Shown here: in pieces, positions 43,359 to 53,300 of the stretch | Numbering within the stretch: the first letter of the stretch is position 1 | Layout: each line of letters opens with the position of its first letter | Assembly: GCF_010994275.1 (NCBI RefSeq) | Contig: NZ_WMCD01000003.1 | Location: 62,001 to 126,000 of the forward strand | From: Cyclobacterium jeungdonense | GTDB taxonomy: Bacteria; Bacteroidota; Bacteroidia; Cytophagales; Cyclobacteriaceae | Reading direction: 5' to 3' | Length of the DNA stretch: 64,000 nucleotides | Made by a program: the position numbers and the translations under genes | Notes under the pieces: generated by a model | What the model was told of the DNA's origin: nothing | Database searches by the model: none | Seen by the model: the letters and a program-made list of their open reading frames with translations, nothing else

Positions 43359-44720
43359 ATGTCAAAACAAATCAAGCTTAAAAAAGGGTTTGATATACGC
43401 CTGGTTGGTAAAGCCGAAAAAAAGATCGGTGATTTTCAATCTGTCAAAACCTTTGCCATCAAGCCTACAGATTTTATCGGAATGCAACGACCAAAGGTCA
43501 TCGTAAAAGAAGGTGATACGGTGAAGGCAGGCTCTCCCATTTTATTTGACAAGAAATTGGAAAAAGTGCAATACGTCGCACCTGTTTCCGGGGAAATTGT
43601 TGAAATCAAGCGTGGAGAAAAAAGAGCGTTGCTGGAAATCAAAATCCTTGCAGACAGTGAAATAAATTTTGAGGATTTCGAAAAATACACCGATGCAGAC
43701 ATTGCTGCTGCGAGTAGGGAAAAATTAGTGGACCATATGACGGCTACCGGTGTATGGCCGCAAATTATTCAACGCCCTTATGGTGTTGTGGCCAATCCGG
43801 AGGACGAACCCAAAAATATTTTTATTTCCGGATTTGATACCCACCCATTGGCTCCTGATTATGATTTCCTCTTTAAAGGGCAGGCCAATTATTTTCAAGC
43901 GGGTATAAACGTGTTGAAAAAACTGACGGAAGGTAAAATTTACCTGGGGCTGTCCGGTGAATCTAAATCATCCGAATTTGCAAACATTCAGGGCGTGGAA
44001 ACGAATTATTTTTCCGGCCCTCATCCTTCCGGAAATGTGGGGGTTCAAATCCACCACATTGCTCCTATCAATAAAGGAGAAACGATTTGGACGCTGAACC
44101 CTTATGGGGTGGTGCAAATCGGGAAGTTATTTACCAATGGGCAGTATGATGCCTCCAAGCTGATAGCGTTAACTGGCTCAGAAATTAAAACCCCTGTCTA
44201 TGCCCAAACCTATATTGGAAGCTGTGTGGATAGCTATGTTGCTGGAAATACCAAGACAGATAACATTAGAGTGATATCAGGAAATGTGTTGACTGGCGAG
44301 AAAATTAACCGGGATGGATACCTTGGGTTTTACGACCACCAGCTGACTTTGATTCCAGAAGGGGATTATTATGAGTTTCTCGGGTGGATGAAGCCTACCA
44401 CAGAAAAATTGAGTTATCATAAAGCCCTTGGTTTGTTGTCCTTTTTAAACCCTAAAAAGGAATACGTCCTGGATTCCAATGTCAGAGGAGAGGAGAGAGC
44501 GTTTGTGCAAACGGGTGTTTTCGAAAGCGTAACTCCAATGGATATTTATCCGGTATATCTCCTAAAGGCCATTATGGCAGAGGATTTTGATGAAATGGAG
44601 GAGTTGGGTATATATGAGGTTATTGAGGAAGATCTGGCACTTTGTGAATTTGTTGATGTTTCCAAACACCCGGTCCAGGAAATAGTTAGAAAAGGTATAG
44701 AACTCATTCAATTTAGTTAA
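43359..44720 (+). CDS. nqrA: Na+-translocating NADH:quinone reductase subunit A
   Basis: NqrA is the peripheral cytoplasmic subunit of the sodium-pumping NADH:quinone oxidoreductase and contributes to quinone binding. The 453-residue protein opens with KKGFDIRLVGKAEKKIG and the barrel-sandwich segment VKAGSPILFDKKLEKV, then PVSGEIVEIKRGEKRALLEI. Near the C-terminus it shows YPVYLLKAIMAEDFDEMEELGIYEVIEEDLALCEFV, as in characterised NqrA. It is the first gene of an nqrABCDE run with gaps of 4 to 26 bases or small overlaps. Confidence 0.93.
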   Translation: MSKQIKLKKGFDIRLVGKAEKKIGDFQSVKTFAIKPTDFIGMQRPKVIVKEGDTVKAGSPILFDKKLEKVQYVAPVSGEIVEIKRGEKRALLEIKILADSEINFEDFEKYTDADIAAASREKLVDHMTATGVWPQIIQRPYGVVANPEDEPKNIFISGFDTHPLAPDYDFLFKGQANYFQAGINVLKKLTEGKIYLGLSGESKSSEFANIQGVETNYFSGPHPSGNVGVQIHHIAPINKGETIWTLNPYGVVQIGKLFTNGQYDASKLIALTGSEIKTPVYAQTYIGSCVDSYVAGNTKTDNIRVISGNVLTGEKINRDGYLGFYDHQLTLIPEGDYYEFLGWMKPTTEKLSYHKALGLLSFLNPKKEYVLDSNVRGEERAFVQTGVFESVTPMDIYPVYLLKAIMAEDFDEMEELGIYEVIEEDLALCEFVDVSKHPVQEIVRKGIELIQFS

Positions 44721-44724
44721 CCAT

Positions 44725-45927
44725 ATGAAGTTTTTACGTGATCTGCTGGATAAGCAGAAGCCCCTTTTTCAAAAGGGAGGAAAATTAGAAAACCTCTACT
44801 ACTTGTATGAGGCTGGGGAAACATTTATGTTTTCGCCCAAGCATACAACAGCACCAAGAGGAGCACAGGTAAAAGATGCGATAGATTTGAAGCGAATGAT
44901 GATCACAGTAGTGATCGCCATGATTCCCTGTTTGCTTTTCGGTATTTATAATACCGGCCACATGCATTACCTCGCCGTAGGTGAAGCAGCCAGTTTTGGG
45001 GATAAATTTATCTTGGGACTTACGCTGGTACTACCTATCGTTATCGTGGCATATGCAGCTGGAGGTTTGGTGGAAGCTAGTTTTGCAGTGGTTCGTAAAC
45101 ATCCTATTAATGAAGGGTTTTTGGTAACCGGAATGTTGATTCCTCTGGTGGTTCCTGCCACCACCCCTTTATGGCAGGTGGCGCTTGCTACCATCTTTGC
45201 GGTAGTAATCGCGAAGGAGGTTTTTGGTGGAACGGGAATGAATATTCTGAATGTGGCCATGACCGCAAGGGCCTTTTTGTACTTTGCTTATCCTGCTCAG
45301 ATTTCAGGAGATCAGGTTTGGACCTATTTAGGTGACAAAACCCCTGTAGATGGGTTTTCGGGTGCTACAGCACTTTCTGTCGCTTACCAATCAGGACAAG
45401 AAGGCGTAAATGTCGTTTCGAACCTGGCCAGTCACAATTCAGCGATAGTGGATAATATGTTTAGTTTTGCCAATATGTTTTTTGGATTCATTCCAGGCTC
45501 CATTGGAGAAACATCCACATTGATGGTTTTATTAGGGGCAGCGATTTTACTCTTCACCGGTGTAGCCAGTTGGAAAATCATGGTGAGTGCTTTTGGTGGT
45601 GCTTATATTATGGCTGCTGTTATGCAATTATTGGCAGTAAACGAGTACATGGCCATGCCGGCTCATTATCACCTGGTGATGGGAGGGATTGCCTTCGGAA
45701 TTGTATTTATGGCAACAGATCCTGTTTCGGCTGCTCAGACGGAATCCGGAAAATGGATTTACGGCCTGTTGATCGGGGTGCTTACCATAATTATAAGGGT
45801 TACAAATCCTGCTTACCCGGAAGGAATCATGCTGGCAGTGCTGTTTATGAATGTTTTTGCCCCGCTGATAGATCATTATGTAGTAAAAGCTAACAAGAAA
45901 AGGAGGTTACAACGTGCAACAGTCTAA
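44725..45927 (+). CDS. nqrB: Na+-translocating NADH:quinone reductase subunit B
   Basis: A 400-residue membrane subunit with about ten transmembrane segments. It carries riboflavin and a covalently bound FMN; the attachment threonine is T215 in the motif DGFSGATALS. The start KFLRDLLDKQKPLF and the later HYHLVMGGIAFGIVFMATDPVSAAQT segment are typical of NqrB. It follows nqrA by 4 bases and overlaps nqrC by 14 bases. NqrB provides a main part of the sodium channel and quinone site. Confidence 0.94.
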   Translation: MKFLRDLLDKQKPLFQKGGKLENLYYLYEAGETFMFSPKHTTAPRGAQVKDAIDLKRMMITVVIAMIPCLLFGIYNTGHMHYLAVGEAASFGDKFILGLTLVLPIVIVAYAAGGLVEASFAVVRKHPINEGFLVTGMLIPLVVPATTPLWQVALATIFAVVIAKEVFGGTGMNILNVAMTARAFLYFAYPAQISGDQVWTYLGDKTPVDGFSGATALSVAYQSGQEGVNVVSNLASHNSAIVDNMFSFANMFFGFIPGSIGETSTLMVLLGAAILLFTGVASWKIMVSAFGGAYIMAAVMQLLAVNEYMAMPAHYHLVMGGIAFGIVFMATDPVSAAQTESGKWIYGLLIGVLTIIIRVTNPAYPEGIMLAVLFMNVFAPLIDHYVVKANKKRRLQRATV

Positions 45928-46681
45928 TGCTTACATTATCACATTTTCAATTATCCTAACCGTAGTTTTGGGATTATTGCTTTCCGGGACCGCTGAGGTA
46001 TTGAAACCAATTCAGAAAAAGGCAGAGGAACTAGATACAAAAAAACAAATTTTGGGTGCGGTTATGCCTGCGGAAAAAATTGACGCCATGAAGCCTGATG
46101 AAATCAATTCCTTTTACCAGAGCCGAATTTCCTCAAAGGTGGTCAACATAGATGGAGAAGAAGTAGAAGAACAAGATGGGGCGCAGGTTACCGCGGAAAC
46201 TATCGATGTTGGGAAAAATTATAAAAAGGATCCGGAAGATAGGCTGTATCCTGTATTTATTTTCCATGAAGAAGGAAATGTAGATGCTGTTGCGTCCTAC
46301 ATCTTTCCTGTTTATGGAAACGGGTTATGGGATAATATATGGGGATACCTGGCTTTGCAAACCAACATGGAGACCATTGAGGGGATTACCTTTTCGCATG
46401 CTGGCGAAACTCCCGGACTAGGTGCGAGAATTACTTCTACTGACGTTCAGGAACGATACAAAGAAAAGTCCATTTTCAATGAGAGCGGCGAGTTAGTATC
46501 GGTAGTTATGCAAAAAGGAGAAGGCAAAGACTACTCCGGAGAGCCGCATAAAGTGGATGGCCTATCAGGCGCTACCATTACGGCTGAAGGGGTGAATAAA
46601 ATGTTGAAGAGTTATCTGGAGCATTATAAAGCTTACATCGAAAAGAATAAAGAAGGTGCATCCGGAATGGCATTGAATTAA
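45914..46681 (+). CDS. nqrC: Na+-translocating NADH:quinone reductase subunit C
   Basis: The 255-residue subunit has one N-terminal transmembrane helix (NAYIITFSIILTVVLGLLLSGTAEVL) and a periplasmic flavoprotein domain. The covalent FMN attachment site is T221 in DGLSGATITAEG, and GETPGLGARIT is the conserved FMN-domain motif. The start is a GTG preceded by a strong Shine-Dalgarno-like aggagg at 45901-45906, notable because such sites are rare in Bacteroidota. It overlaps nqrB by 14 bases in another frame, implying coupled translation. Confidence 0.93.
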   Translation: MQQSNAYIITFSIILTVVLGLLLSGTAEVLKPIQKKAEELDTKKQILGAVMPAEKIDAMKPDEINSFYQSRISSKVVNIDGEEVEEQDGAQVTAETIDVGKNYKKDPEDRLYPVFIFHEEGNVDAVASYIFPVYGNGLWDNIWGYLALQTNMETIEGITFSHAGETPGLGARITSTDVQERYKEKSIFNESGELVSVVMQKGEGKDYSGEPHKVDGLSGATITAEGVNKMLKSYLEHYKAYIEKNKEGASGMALN

Positions 46682-46707
46682 TTTGAAAGTTTCAATTGAA
46701 CAACGAT

Positions 46708-47391
46708 ATGAGTACAGACACAGCTGAAAAAGAAATAGCGTTAAAAGAGTCAGAAGCGCTTCTTTCAAAAAGAAGAAAAAAGCTGGTAACGGATCCCCTG
46801 GTAGATGATAATCCCATTACCATTCAGGTTTTGGGTATTTGTTCTGCGCTTGCGGTTACCACGCAGATGCAGCCTACCTTGGTAATGGCATTATCGGTTA
46901 TTTTTGTAATGGTAATGGCCAACCTTTCGATTTCTCTGTTACGGAATAAAATCCCAACCAGGGTGAGAATCATCGTACAATTGGCAGTAGTCGCTTCCTT
47001 GGTGACCTTAGTGAATGAAGTATTGCAAGCCTTCGCTTATGATATGTACAAGGAGCTTTCTGTTTTTGTAGGTTTGATCATTACTAATTGTATTGTTATG
47101 GGTCGCCTGGAAGCATATGCCCTGGGTAATAAACCTTATGACTCGGTGCTGGATGGATTTGGAAGTGCCTTGGGATACTCCTGGATCATTTTGACCGTAG
47201 CATTTTTTAGGGAATTATGGGGATCGGGTTCTTTATTTGGCATTCCTATTTTCGATGGAATATCCAGCCTTTTCGGTGGCGACTTCCAGTTGGCTACTAA
47301 CGGGCTAATGGTATCCCCGGTGGGAGCCTTTATTATCCTTGGCCTGCTGATTTGGGTGCAGCGCACCAAAACTGGTTATGTGGAACATTAA
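46708..47391 (+). CDS. nqrD: Na+-translocating NADH:quinone reductase subunit D
   Basis: NqrD is a six-helix membrane subunit that pairs with NqrE around an intramembrane 2Fe-2S centre. From the ATG at 46708 it has 227 residues (a TTG at 46696 adds four). The conserved signature is VFVGLIITNCIVMGRLEAYAL, in which the cysteine ligates the iron. DGFGSALGYSWIILTVAFFREL follows. It lies 26 bases after nqrC and 12 bases before nqrE. Confidence 0.94.
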   Translation: MSTDTAEKEIALKESEALLSKRRKKLVTDPLVDDNPITIQVLGICSALAVTTQMQPTLVMALSVIFVMVMANLSISLLRNKIPTRVRIIVQLAVVASLVTLVNEVLQAFAYDMYKELSVFVGLIITNCIVMGRLEAYALGNKPYDSVLDGFGSALGYSWIILTVAFFRELWGSGSLFGIPIFDGISSLFGGDFQLATNGLMVSPVGAFIILGLLIWVQRTKTGYVEH

Positions 47392-47403
47392 AAGAAAGAA
47401 GGA

Positions 47404-48015
47404 ATGGAATTATTTAACTTAGCAATACGGTCAATTTTTATTGACAACATGGTTTTTGCCTATTTTCTGGGGATGTGTTCGTTTCTGGCGGTGTCCAAAA
47501 AAGTGAGCACGGCTCTGGGACTTGGAGCTGCTGTAATTTTCGTTTTGACGATTACCGTGCCGCTCAACTGGCTTTTGAATGAATTTATATTGAAAGAAGG
47601 AGCATTGGCCTTTTTGGGAGCATCTTTTGCTACCATTGACCTAACCTTTTTACGATTCATCATGTTTATTGCCATCATTGCAGCCATGGTTCAATTGGTA
47701 GAAATGGTAGTGGAAAAATTTGCTCCGGCACTCTATGGTGCGCTGGGTATTTTTCTTCCCTTGATTGCGGTAAACTGTGCCATCCTGGGAGGATCGCTTT
47801 TTATGGCGCAAAGGGACTATACCCTGGCAGAAGCTACAGTTTATGGATTTGGATCCGGAACGGGGTTCTTTCTTGCCATTGTTGCGTTAGCTGCCATTCG
47901 GGAAAAACTGAAGTATTCAAACGTCCCTAACGGATTGAAAGGACTTGGTATTACCATGCTGATTACGGGGCTTATGGGAATTGCATTCATGTCCTTCATG
48001 GGAATTGATTTGTAA
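47404..48015 (+). CDS. nqrE: Na+-translocating NADH:quinone reductase subunit E
   Basis: The 203-residue six-helix partner of NqrD. The signature [20 protein letters not shown] is close to the start here ([15 protein letters not shown]), with its iron-ligating cysteine, and a second conserved cysteine occurs in [11 protein letters not shown]. The gene ends the contiguous nqr run; a strong intrinsic terminator follows 35 bases later. The nqrF gene, which encodes the NADH-oxidising FAD/2Fe-2S subunit, is not present in this window. Confidence 0.94.
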   Translation: MELFNLAIRSIFIDNMVFAYFLGMCSFLAVSKKVSTALGLGAAVIFVLTITVPLNWLLNEFILKEGALAFLGASFATIDLTFLRFIMFIAIIAAMVQLVEMVVEKFAPALYGALGIFLPLIAVNCAILGGSLFMAQRDYTLAEATVYGFGSGTGFFLAIVALAAIREKLKYSNVPNGLKGLGITMLITGLMGIAFMSFMGIDL

Positions 48016-48050
48016 CTTTCAGCTTATAAACTCAATTTGATTCAAATTGT

Positions 48051-48095
48051 AAAACCCTGGTCACTTTTTTTAGAGAGCAGGGTTTTTCTTTTCTT
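48051..48095 (+). terminator. Rho-independent terminator after nqrE
   Basis: Perfect nine-base arms aaaaccctg (48051-48059) and cagggtttt (48078-48086) are followed by tcttttctt. It separates the nqr genes from the DUF502 gene and rules out a DUF502 start upstream of 48118. Confidence 0.8.
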
Positions 48096-48117
48096 ACAGC
48101 TTTTAACCAATAAAGCA

Positions 48118-48744
48118 ATGGCGAATTTTACATCAAAACGAATTTTTGGCTACTTTCTGCGAGGATTGCTTTTCGTCGTTCCCTTTTTTCTTACAGGATA
48201 CATTATTGTACTTACGGTTCAGTTTCTCGATAACATCATTCCGGTAAATATTCCCGGGCTGGGAATACTTGTCATGTTGGTATTTGTAACACTCGTAGGC
48301 TACCTGACCAGCATTTTTATTACAAAATCCATTTTTGAGGAGTTGGAAAAAATAGTTTTTAAAATTCCTTTAGTAAATATCCTTTATACGAGCATTAAAG
48401 ACCTGATGTCCGCTTTTGTCGGGGATAAGAAAAAATTCAATACTCCCATTATCGTAAAACTATCGGAAAATATGTCTCGCTTAGGTTTCATGACTCAGGA
48501 TGACCTCTCCGTCCTTGGGCAAGAAGAACTAGTGGCCGTATACTTTCCACATTCATATAATTTTAGCGGCAACCTGTTTTTGGTTCCAAGAGCAAACATT
48601 ACCCGCTTAAAAAATGTGAACAGTACCGAAATCATGAAGTTTATTGTTTCAGGAGGCGTGTCGCAGCTGAATTACTACAAGAACCCAAACAAAGCGAAAG
48701 ATCAGCAGGGTCGGGAGCCAGGGTTGTCTTCAGAAGGTCTTTGA
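48118..48744 (+). CDS. DUF502 family membrane protein
   Basis: From the ATG at 48118 the protein has 208 residues. Two membrane segments are clear (YFLRGLLFVVPFFLTGYIIVL and LGILVMLVFVTLVGYLTSIFI). They are followed by the DUF502 soluble portion with IPLVNILYTSIKDLMSAFVGDKK and PRANITRLKNVNSTEIMKFIVSGGV. The family has no proven function in bacteria; plant homologues (LCV/COV) act in endomembranes. The upstream frame to 48037 runs through the nqr terminator and is not used. The next gene starts one base after its stop. Confidence 0.85.
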   Translation: MANFTSKRIFGYFLRGLLFVVPFFLTGYIIVLTVQFLDNIIPVNIPGLGILVMLVFVTLVGYLTSIFITKSIFEELEKIVFKIPLVNILYTSIKDLMSAFVGDKKKFNTPIIVKLSENMSRLGFMTQDDLSVLGQEELVAVYFPHSYNFSGNLFLVPRANITRLKNVNSTEIMKFIVSGGVSQLNYYKNPNKAKDQQGREPGLSSEGL

Positions 48745-48745
48745 T

Positions 48746-49873
48746 ATGTATCCCATTCCTTTTAATCGGCCTTATGTTACCGGCAAGGAATGGGAACACA
48801 TTCAAGCGGCACTTGCACAGGGTAAATTATCCTCGAATGGAAAATACACTCAAAAATGCCAGCATTTTTTTGAAAGCAGGTTTGGGTTTAAAAAAACCTT
48901 TCTGACTCATTCTTGTACCCAGGCACTTGAAATGGCAGCCCTGTTGCTAAACCTTGGGCCTGAAGACGAAGTAATTCTTCCAAGCTATTCCTATGTTAGT
49001 ACAGCCAATGCCTTTGCGCTTCGCGGATGTCGCTTGGTATTTGCCGATAGCCGACCCGATTATCCAGGTATTGATGAAGCAAAAATAGAAAATCTTATAA
49101 GTAGCCGAACTCGTGCTTTGGTACTTGTCCACTATGGGGGAGTAGCCTGTCATATGGAGCCAATCCTTGACTTATGTAAGAAGTACGGTTTGTTTTTGAT
49201 TGAAGATGCAGCGGCGGCTTTAGATGGTTATTACCTGGCAAAGGATGGTGATGCATTGCCTTTAGGTAGTATGGGGGATTTTGCTACCTTTTCTTTCCAT
49301 GAAACGAAGAACATCAGTTGTGGAGAAGGAGGCCTGTTGGTGGTCAATAACCCGTCATTTTTTAAGGAAGCAGATTTGGTATGGAACAGGGGGACCAACC
49401 GCTCTGAATTCGAAATGGGACATGTCCTATCCTATGAATGGGTACGGTTGGGTTCTGCATTTGCACCTTCGGAAATCACTGCGGCCTGGCTGTGGTCCCA
49501 GTTAGAAAACCTGGCCATCATTCAAGAAAAAAGAGCGGCAGTCTGGAACTGGTACCAGGCAAATTTAAAGGAGATTTTGGCTACCTTCTTCGGGCAAAAG
49601 CCTGTAATTCCCTTATATGCCAGACAAAATTACAACACCTATTACCTTGTAATGGAGCATATTCAGGATCGGGACGCCTTGATTGATTTTTTAAAGTCCA
49701 GAGGCATTCTTTCGGTTTCTCATTACCGCTGCCTGCATCAGAGTCCCTATTTTAAGAACAGGTATCAGGGAAAGCCTTTGTTGCAAGCGGAGAAATATCA
49801 GGAAAGGTTGCTACGGTTACCTGTTTTTGCCGATCTGGATGTCAAATCATTGGAAAATAGTTTGCTGTCCTGA
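48746..49873 (+). CDS. dTDP-4-amino-4,6-dideoxygalactose transaminase-like protein (WecE type)
   Basis: A 375-residue PLP aminotransferase of the DegT/DnrJ/EryC1 family, closest by motifs to WecE/RffA. Supporting features are IPFNRPYVTGKEWEHI at the start, FFESRFGFKKTFLTHSCTQALEMAALLL, EVILPSYSYVSTANAFALRG, LIEDAAAALDGYY and the PLP-lysine motif HETKNISCGEGG at about residues 186-197. WecE makes the 4-amino sugar of enterobacterial common antigen; in Bacteroidota the product more likely enters surface polysaccharide. It begins one base after DUF502 ends, so the two are transcribed together; other wec genes are absent from the window. Confidence 0.87.
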   Translation: MYPIPFNRPYVTGKEWEHIQAALAQGKLSSNGKYTQKCQHFFESRFGFKKTFLTHSCTQALEMAALLLNLGPEDEVILPSYSYVSTANAFALRGCRLVFADSRPDYPGIDEAKIENLISSRTRALVLVHYGGVACHMEPILDLCKKYGLFLIEDAAAALDGYYLAKDGDALPLGSMGDFATFSFHETKNISCGEGGLLVVNNPSFFKEADLVWNRGTNRSEFEMGHVLSYEWVRLGSAFAPSEITAAWLWSQLENLAIIQEKRAAVWNWYQANLKEILATFFGQKPVIPLYARQNYNTYYLVMEHIQDRDALIDFLKSRGILSVSHYRCLHQSPYFKNRYQGKPLLQAEKYQERLLRLPVFADLDVKSLENSLLS

Positions 49874-49890
49874 ATGACCAGGAAAAGAAC

Positions 49891-49922
49891 AAAAAAAAGA
49901 CCCTTCTTCAACAAAAAGGGCC
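49891..49922 (-). terminator. Rho-independent terminator after trxA
   Basis: On the minus strand ggccctt pairs with aagggtc (seven pairs, one G-T) and is followed by a run of eight T, 27 bases after the trxA stop. It is close to the convergent WecE-like gene and may act on both. Confidence 0.7.
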
Positions 49923-49948
49923 TTCTTGATTCCACAAAAGATATAAGA

Positions 49949-50269
49949 TTATATCTGTGCTTCTAATTTATCTGCGAGAACCGATTTAGGAACGGCTCCG
50001 ATAACTTTATCTACTACTTTACCTTCTTTAAATATCAGCAAGGTTGGGATGCTCCTGATTCCAAACTGAGAGGGTACCCCTGGATTGGAGTCTACATCCA
50101 TTTTCGCAATGGTAGCCTTTCCTTCGTAATCCCCAGCGAGTTCTTCTACTATCGGCCCAATCATTTTGCAAGGGCCACACCATTCTGCCCAAAAGTCTAT
50201 CAAAACCGGATGTTCTGAATTGATGATTTCTTCAAAGTTGGTATCTGTAACTTCAATTGCTTTTGCCAT
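49949..50269 (-). CDS. trxA: Thioredoxin
   Basis: A standard 106-residue thioredoxin with the redox motif in FWAEWCGPCKMIGP, the cis-proline turn IPTLLIF, and the conserved KVVDKVIGAVPKSVL end. It reduces disulfides in the cytoplasm and serves ribonucleotide reductase. It lies 92 bases downstream of dnaE on the same strand and is followed by an intrinsic terminator. Confidence 0.96.
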   Translation of the reverse strand: MAKAIEVTDTNFEEIINSEHPVLIDFWAEWCGPCKMIGPIVEELAGDYEGKATIAKMDVDSNPGVPSQFGIRSIPTLLIFKEGKVVDKVIGAVPKSVLADKLEAQI

Positions 50270-50361
50270 TTTATTGTAATTAAAATTTTTGAAACATATA
50301 TCTTAATCCGATTATCATCTGATTAGTTCCATCTGCCAATCAAATTTTCCTTCGATCCTAC

Positions 50362-53300
50362 CTAAATGATCTTATAGGCCACCTCCGGAATTTTCTCCAG
50401 TGCCTGGATTAAATCATTGGAAGGATCTATCTTATAACGGGAGGACATCAGGTCCAGCGTTATGTTTTCTTTATTGTCAATGATATTGATGTACAGTTTT
50501 GCCTCCCCCTGGTACTTTTTGCTGATTTCTTCCAGTTTTTCCATCAAGTCCAGGCTGAGGTCATCCAGGTCGATGTGCACCCGGATACCTTTGATCATGC
50601 GGCCGCGAATTTCATTTAATAAAACCATCTGATTGATCTTAAACTCGTATTCTCCTGGTTTGTACTTGTTGGGATGGACACTGCCTGAAAGGTACAAAAA
50701 CCACCCAGTCATAAAATATTGCTTAAATTTCACATAATCTTCTCCAAAAAGAAAAAAGGTATGTCCTCCATGATAATCCTCCAAACTGAGTGTTCCAAAA
50801 GGTTTGCCGTTCTTGGTAGTACGGTGAGCAAAGGAAGTAACAGCCCCTGCCAGTTTTATTTCTCCTTTGTTTTTTACTTGGGTGAGATCCGTTAATTCCG
50901 GTAAACTGGTATTGGTAAACGCTTCTATTTCTACCCTGAACTGATCCAATGGGTGTCCTGAAATGTACAGGCCCACTACTTCCTTTTCAATATTGAGTTG
51001 CTGCAGCTGGCTAAAGGGTTCCAGTGAAGGAATGGTAGGTAGTGGAATATCGGTTCCATTTCCTCCGCCAAATAGTGATACCTGTGAGCTTTCTTCTTCC
51101 TGGATCACCTTTTGGGCATATTTTACCGCCTTTTCCAAAAGGCTGGCTTCACCCTCAGCAGCCTCCAGATACTGCCTACGGTGAAATTCAGTAAAGCAGT
51201 CATAGCCACCAGCCATTGCTAATACTTCCATGGTTTTTTTGTTTACTGCGCGGAGATTGACCCGTTTGGTAAAATCAAAAATATTTTTGTAGAGGCCCGA
51301 AGCTTCCCGCTCTTCGATGATGGCTTGCACGGCCGCATTGCCAGTTCCTTTGATAGCGGCCATGCCAAAGCGTACCTGTCCTTCCATATTTACCGTAAAA
51401 TCACTTTTGGATTCGTTGATATCTGGACCCAAAACCTGTATTCCCATGCGCTTGCACTCCTCCATGAAGAAGGTTACCTGCGTAATGTCATTCATGTTAT
51501 TGCTCAGTACGGAGGCCATGTATTCGGCCGGATAGTGGGCCTTCAGATACGCCGTTTGGTAAGCAATCCAGGCATAACAGGTTGAGTGTGATTTATTAAA
51601 GGCATAGGATGCAAAGGCTTCCCAATCTTTCCATATTTTTTCAAGCTTTTTAGAATCGTGCCCTTTGGTAGCAGCCTGATCTATGAATTTGGGTTTCATT
51701 TTATCTAGCACGTCCTTTTGTTTTTTCCCCATGGCCTTTCGAAGAACGTCCGCCTCGCCCTTCGTGAAGCCCGCCAACTTTTGGGAGAGCAACATCACCT
51801 GCTCCTGATAGACTGTAATTCCGTAGGTTTCTTCCAGGAATTCTTCCATATCCTCCAAATCATAGGAAATGGCTTCGGTACCGTGTTTTCTTTTGATAAA
51901 GCTGGGGATGTATTCCAGCGGCCCCGGACGGTACAAGGCGTTCATGGCAATCAGATCCGCAAAAACAGTGGGTTTGAGCTCCCTCATGTACTTTTGCATG
52001 CCTGCAGATTCGTATTGGAAAATGCCAATAGTTTCTCCCCTCTGAAACAATTCGTACGTTTTTTGATCGTCTATGGGAAAGTTTTCAGGATCCAACTGAA
52101 CGCCGTGCCGTTCCTGGATAATCCTGACCGCGTCTTTTATGAGAGTTAGGGTTTTTAATCCCAAAAAATCCATCTTTAACAGCCCGGCACTTTCTACTAC
52201 GGAGTTGTCAAATTGGGTACAGACCATGTCCGAGTCCTTGGCCAATGCCACCGGTACAAAATTCGTGATATCATCGGGTGTGATGATGACTCCACAGGCG
52301 TGAATGCCGGTGTTTCGTACGGACCCTTCCAGGACTTTTGCCTGATTTACGGTTTTGGCACTGTCGTCATTTCCCTTGGATATACGGATCAGTTCCAGCG
52401 CTTTGTCCAGGTTCTCATTGTTGTTTTTAAGCTTGGCAGAAAGTCGTGGACGGTCATTGGCAAGCTCAAAGAGGCTTTTGAGCTTGATATCGGGCACTAG
52501 TTTAGCAAGCCTGTCTGCCTCCGAGAGCGGGAGGTCCAATACCCTTGCAGTATCTCTGATGGCAGACTTAGCAGCCATGGTGCCATAGGTAATGATCTGC
52601 GCTACTTGATTGGCGCCATATTTTTTTATTACATAATCAATCACACGTTGCCGACCTTCATCATCAAAGTCAATATCGATATCCGGAAGGGATACCCTAT
52701 CAGGATTCAGAAAGCGCTCAAACAGGAGATCATAGGCGATGGGATCCACGTTGGTGATTCCCACACAAAATGCCACTGCCGATCCCGCTGCGGAGCCCCT
52801 GCCTGGGCCCACGGACACACCCATATCCCTTGCTGCCCGGGTAAAATCCTGAACAATCAAAAAATACCCGGGATACCCTGTCCTTTCTATGGTTTCCAAT
52901 TCAAAGTCCAGTCGTTCTTTGATTTCATCAGTGAGGGTTTCGTACCGCTTTTTGGCACCTTCGTACGTCAGGTATCTTAGGAAAGCATTTTCTCCCCTTT
53001 TACCCCCATCCACATCATCCTGCGGATCTATGAATTCTTCGGGAATGTCGAACTTGGGCAGTAACACCTCACGGGCTAACTTGAAGGGTTCTACTTTTTT
53101 TACAATTTCATTGGTACAGGCAATGGCTTCCGGGAGGTCAGCGAAGAGTTTTTTCATTTCTTCCGGACTTTTAAGGTAAAATTCTTCGTTTGGAAACCCA
53201 TATCGGTACTCCCTACCCCTTTTACCAATGTATTTTCTTGGTTTTGCTACCAATTCCCCATCCTTAACACAAAGCAAAATATCGTGCGCTTTTGCGTCTG

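Noticed and set aside
48037..48117. Upstream extension of the DUF502 protein
   Set aside because: The extension spans the intrinsic terminator after nqrE, and the ATG at 48118 gives the family-typical N-terminus.
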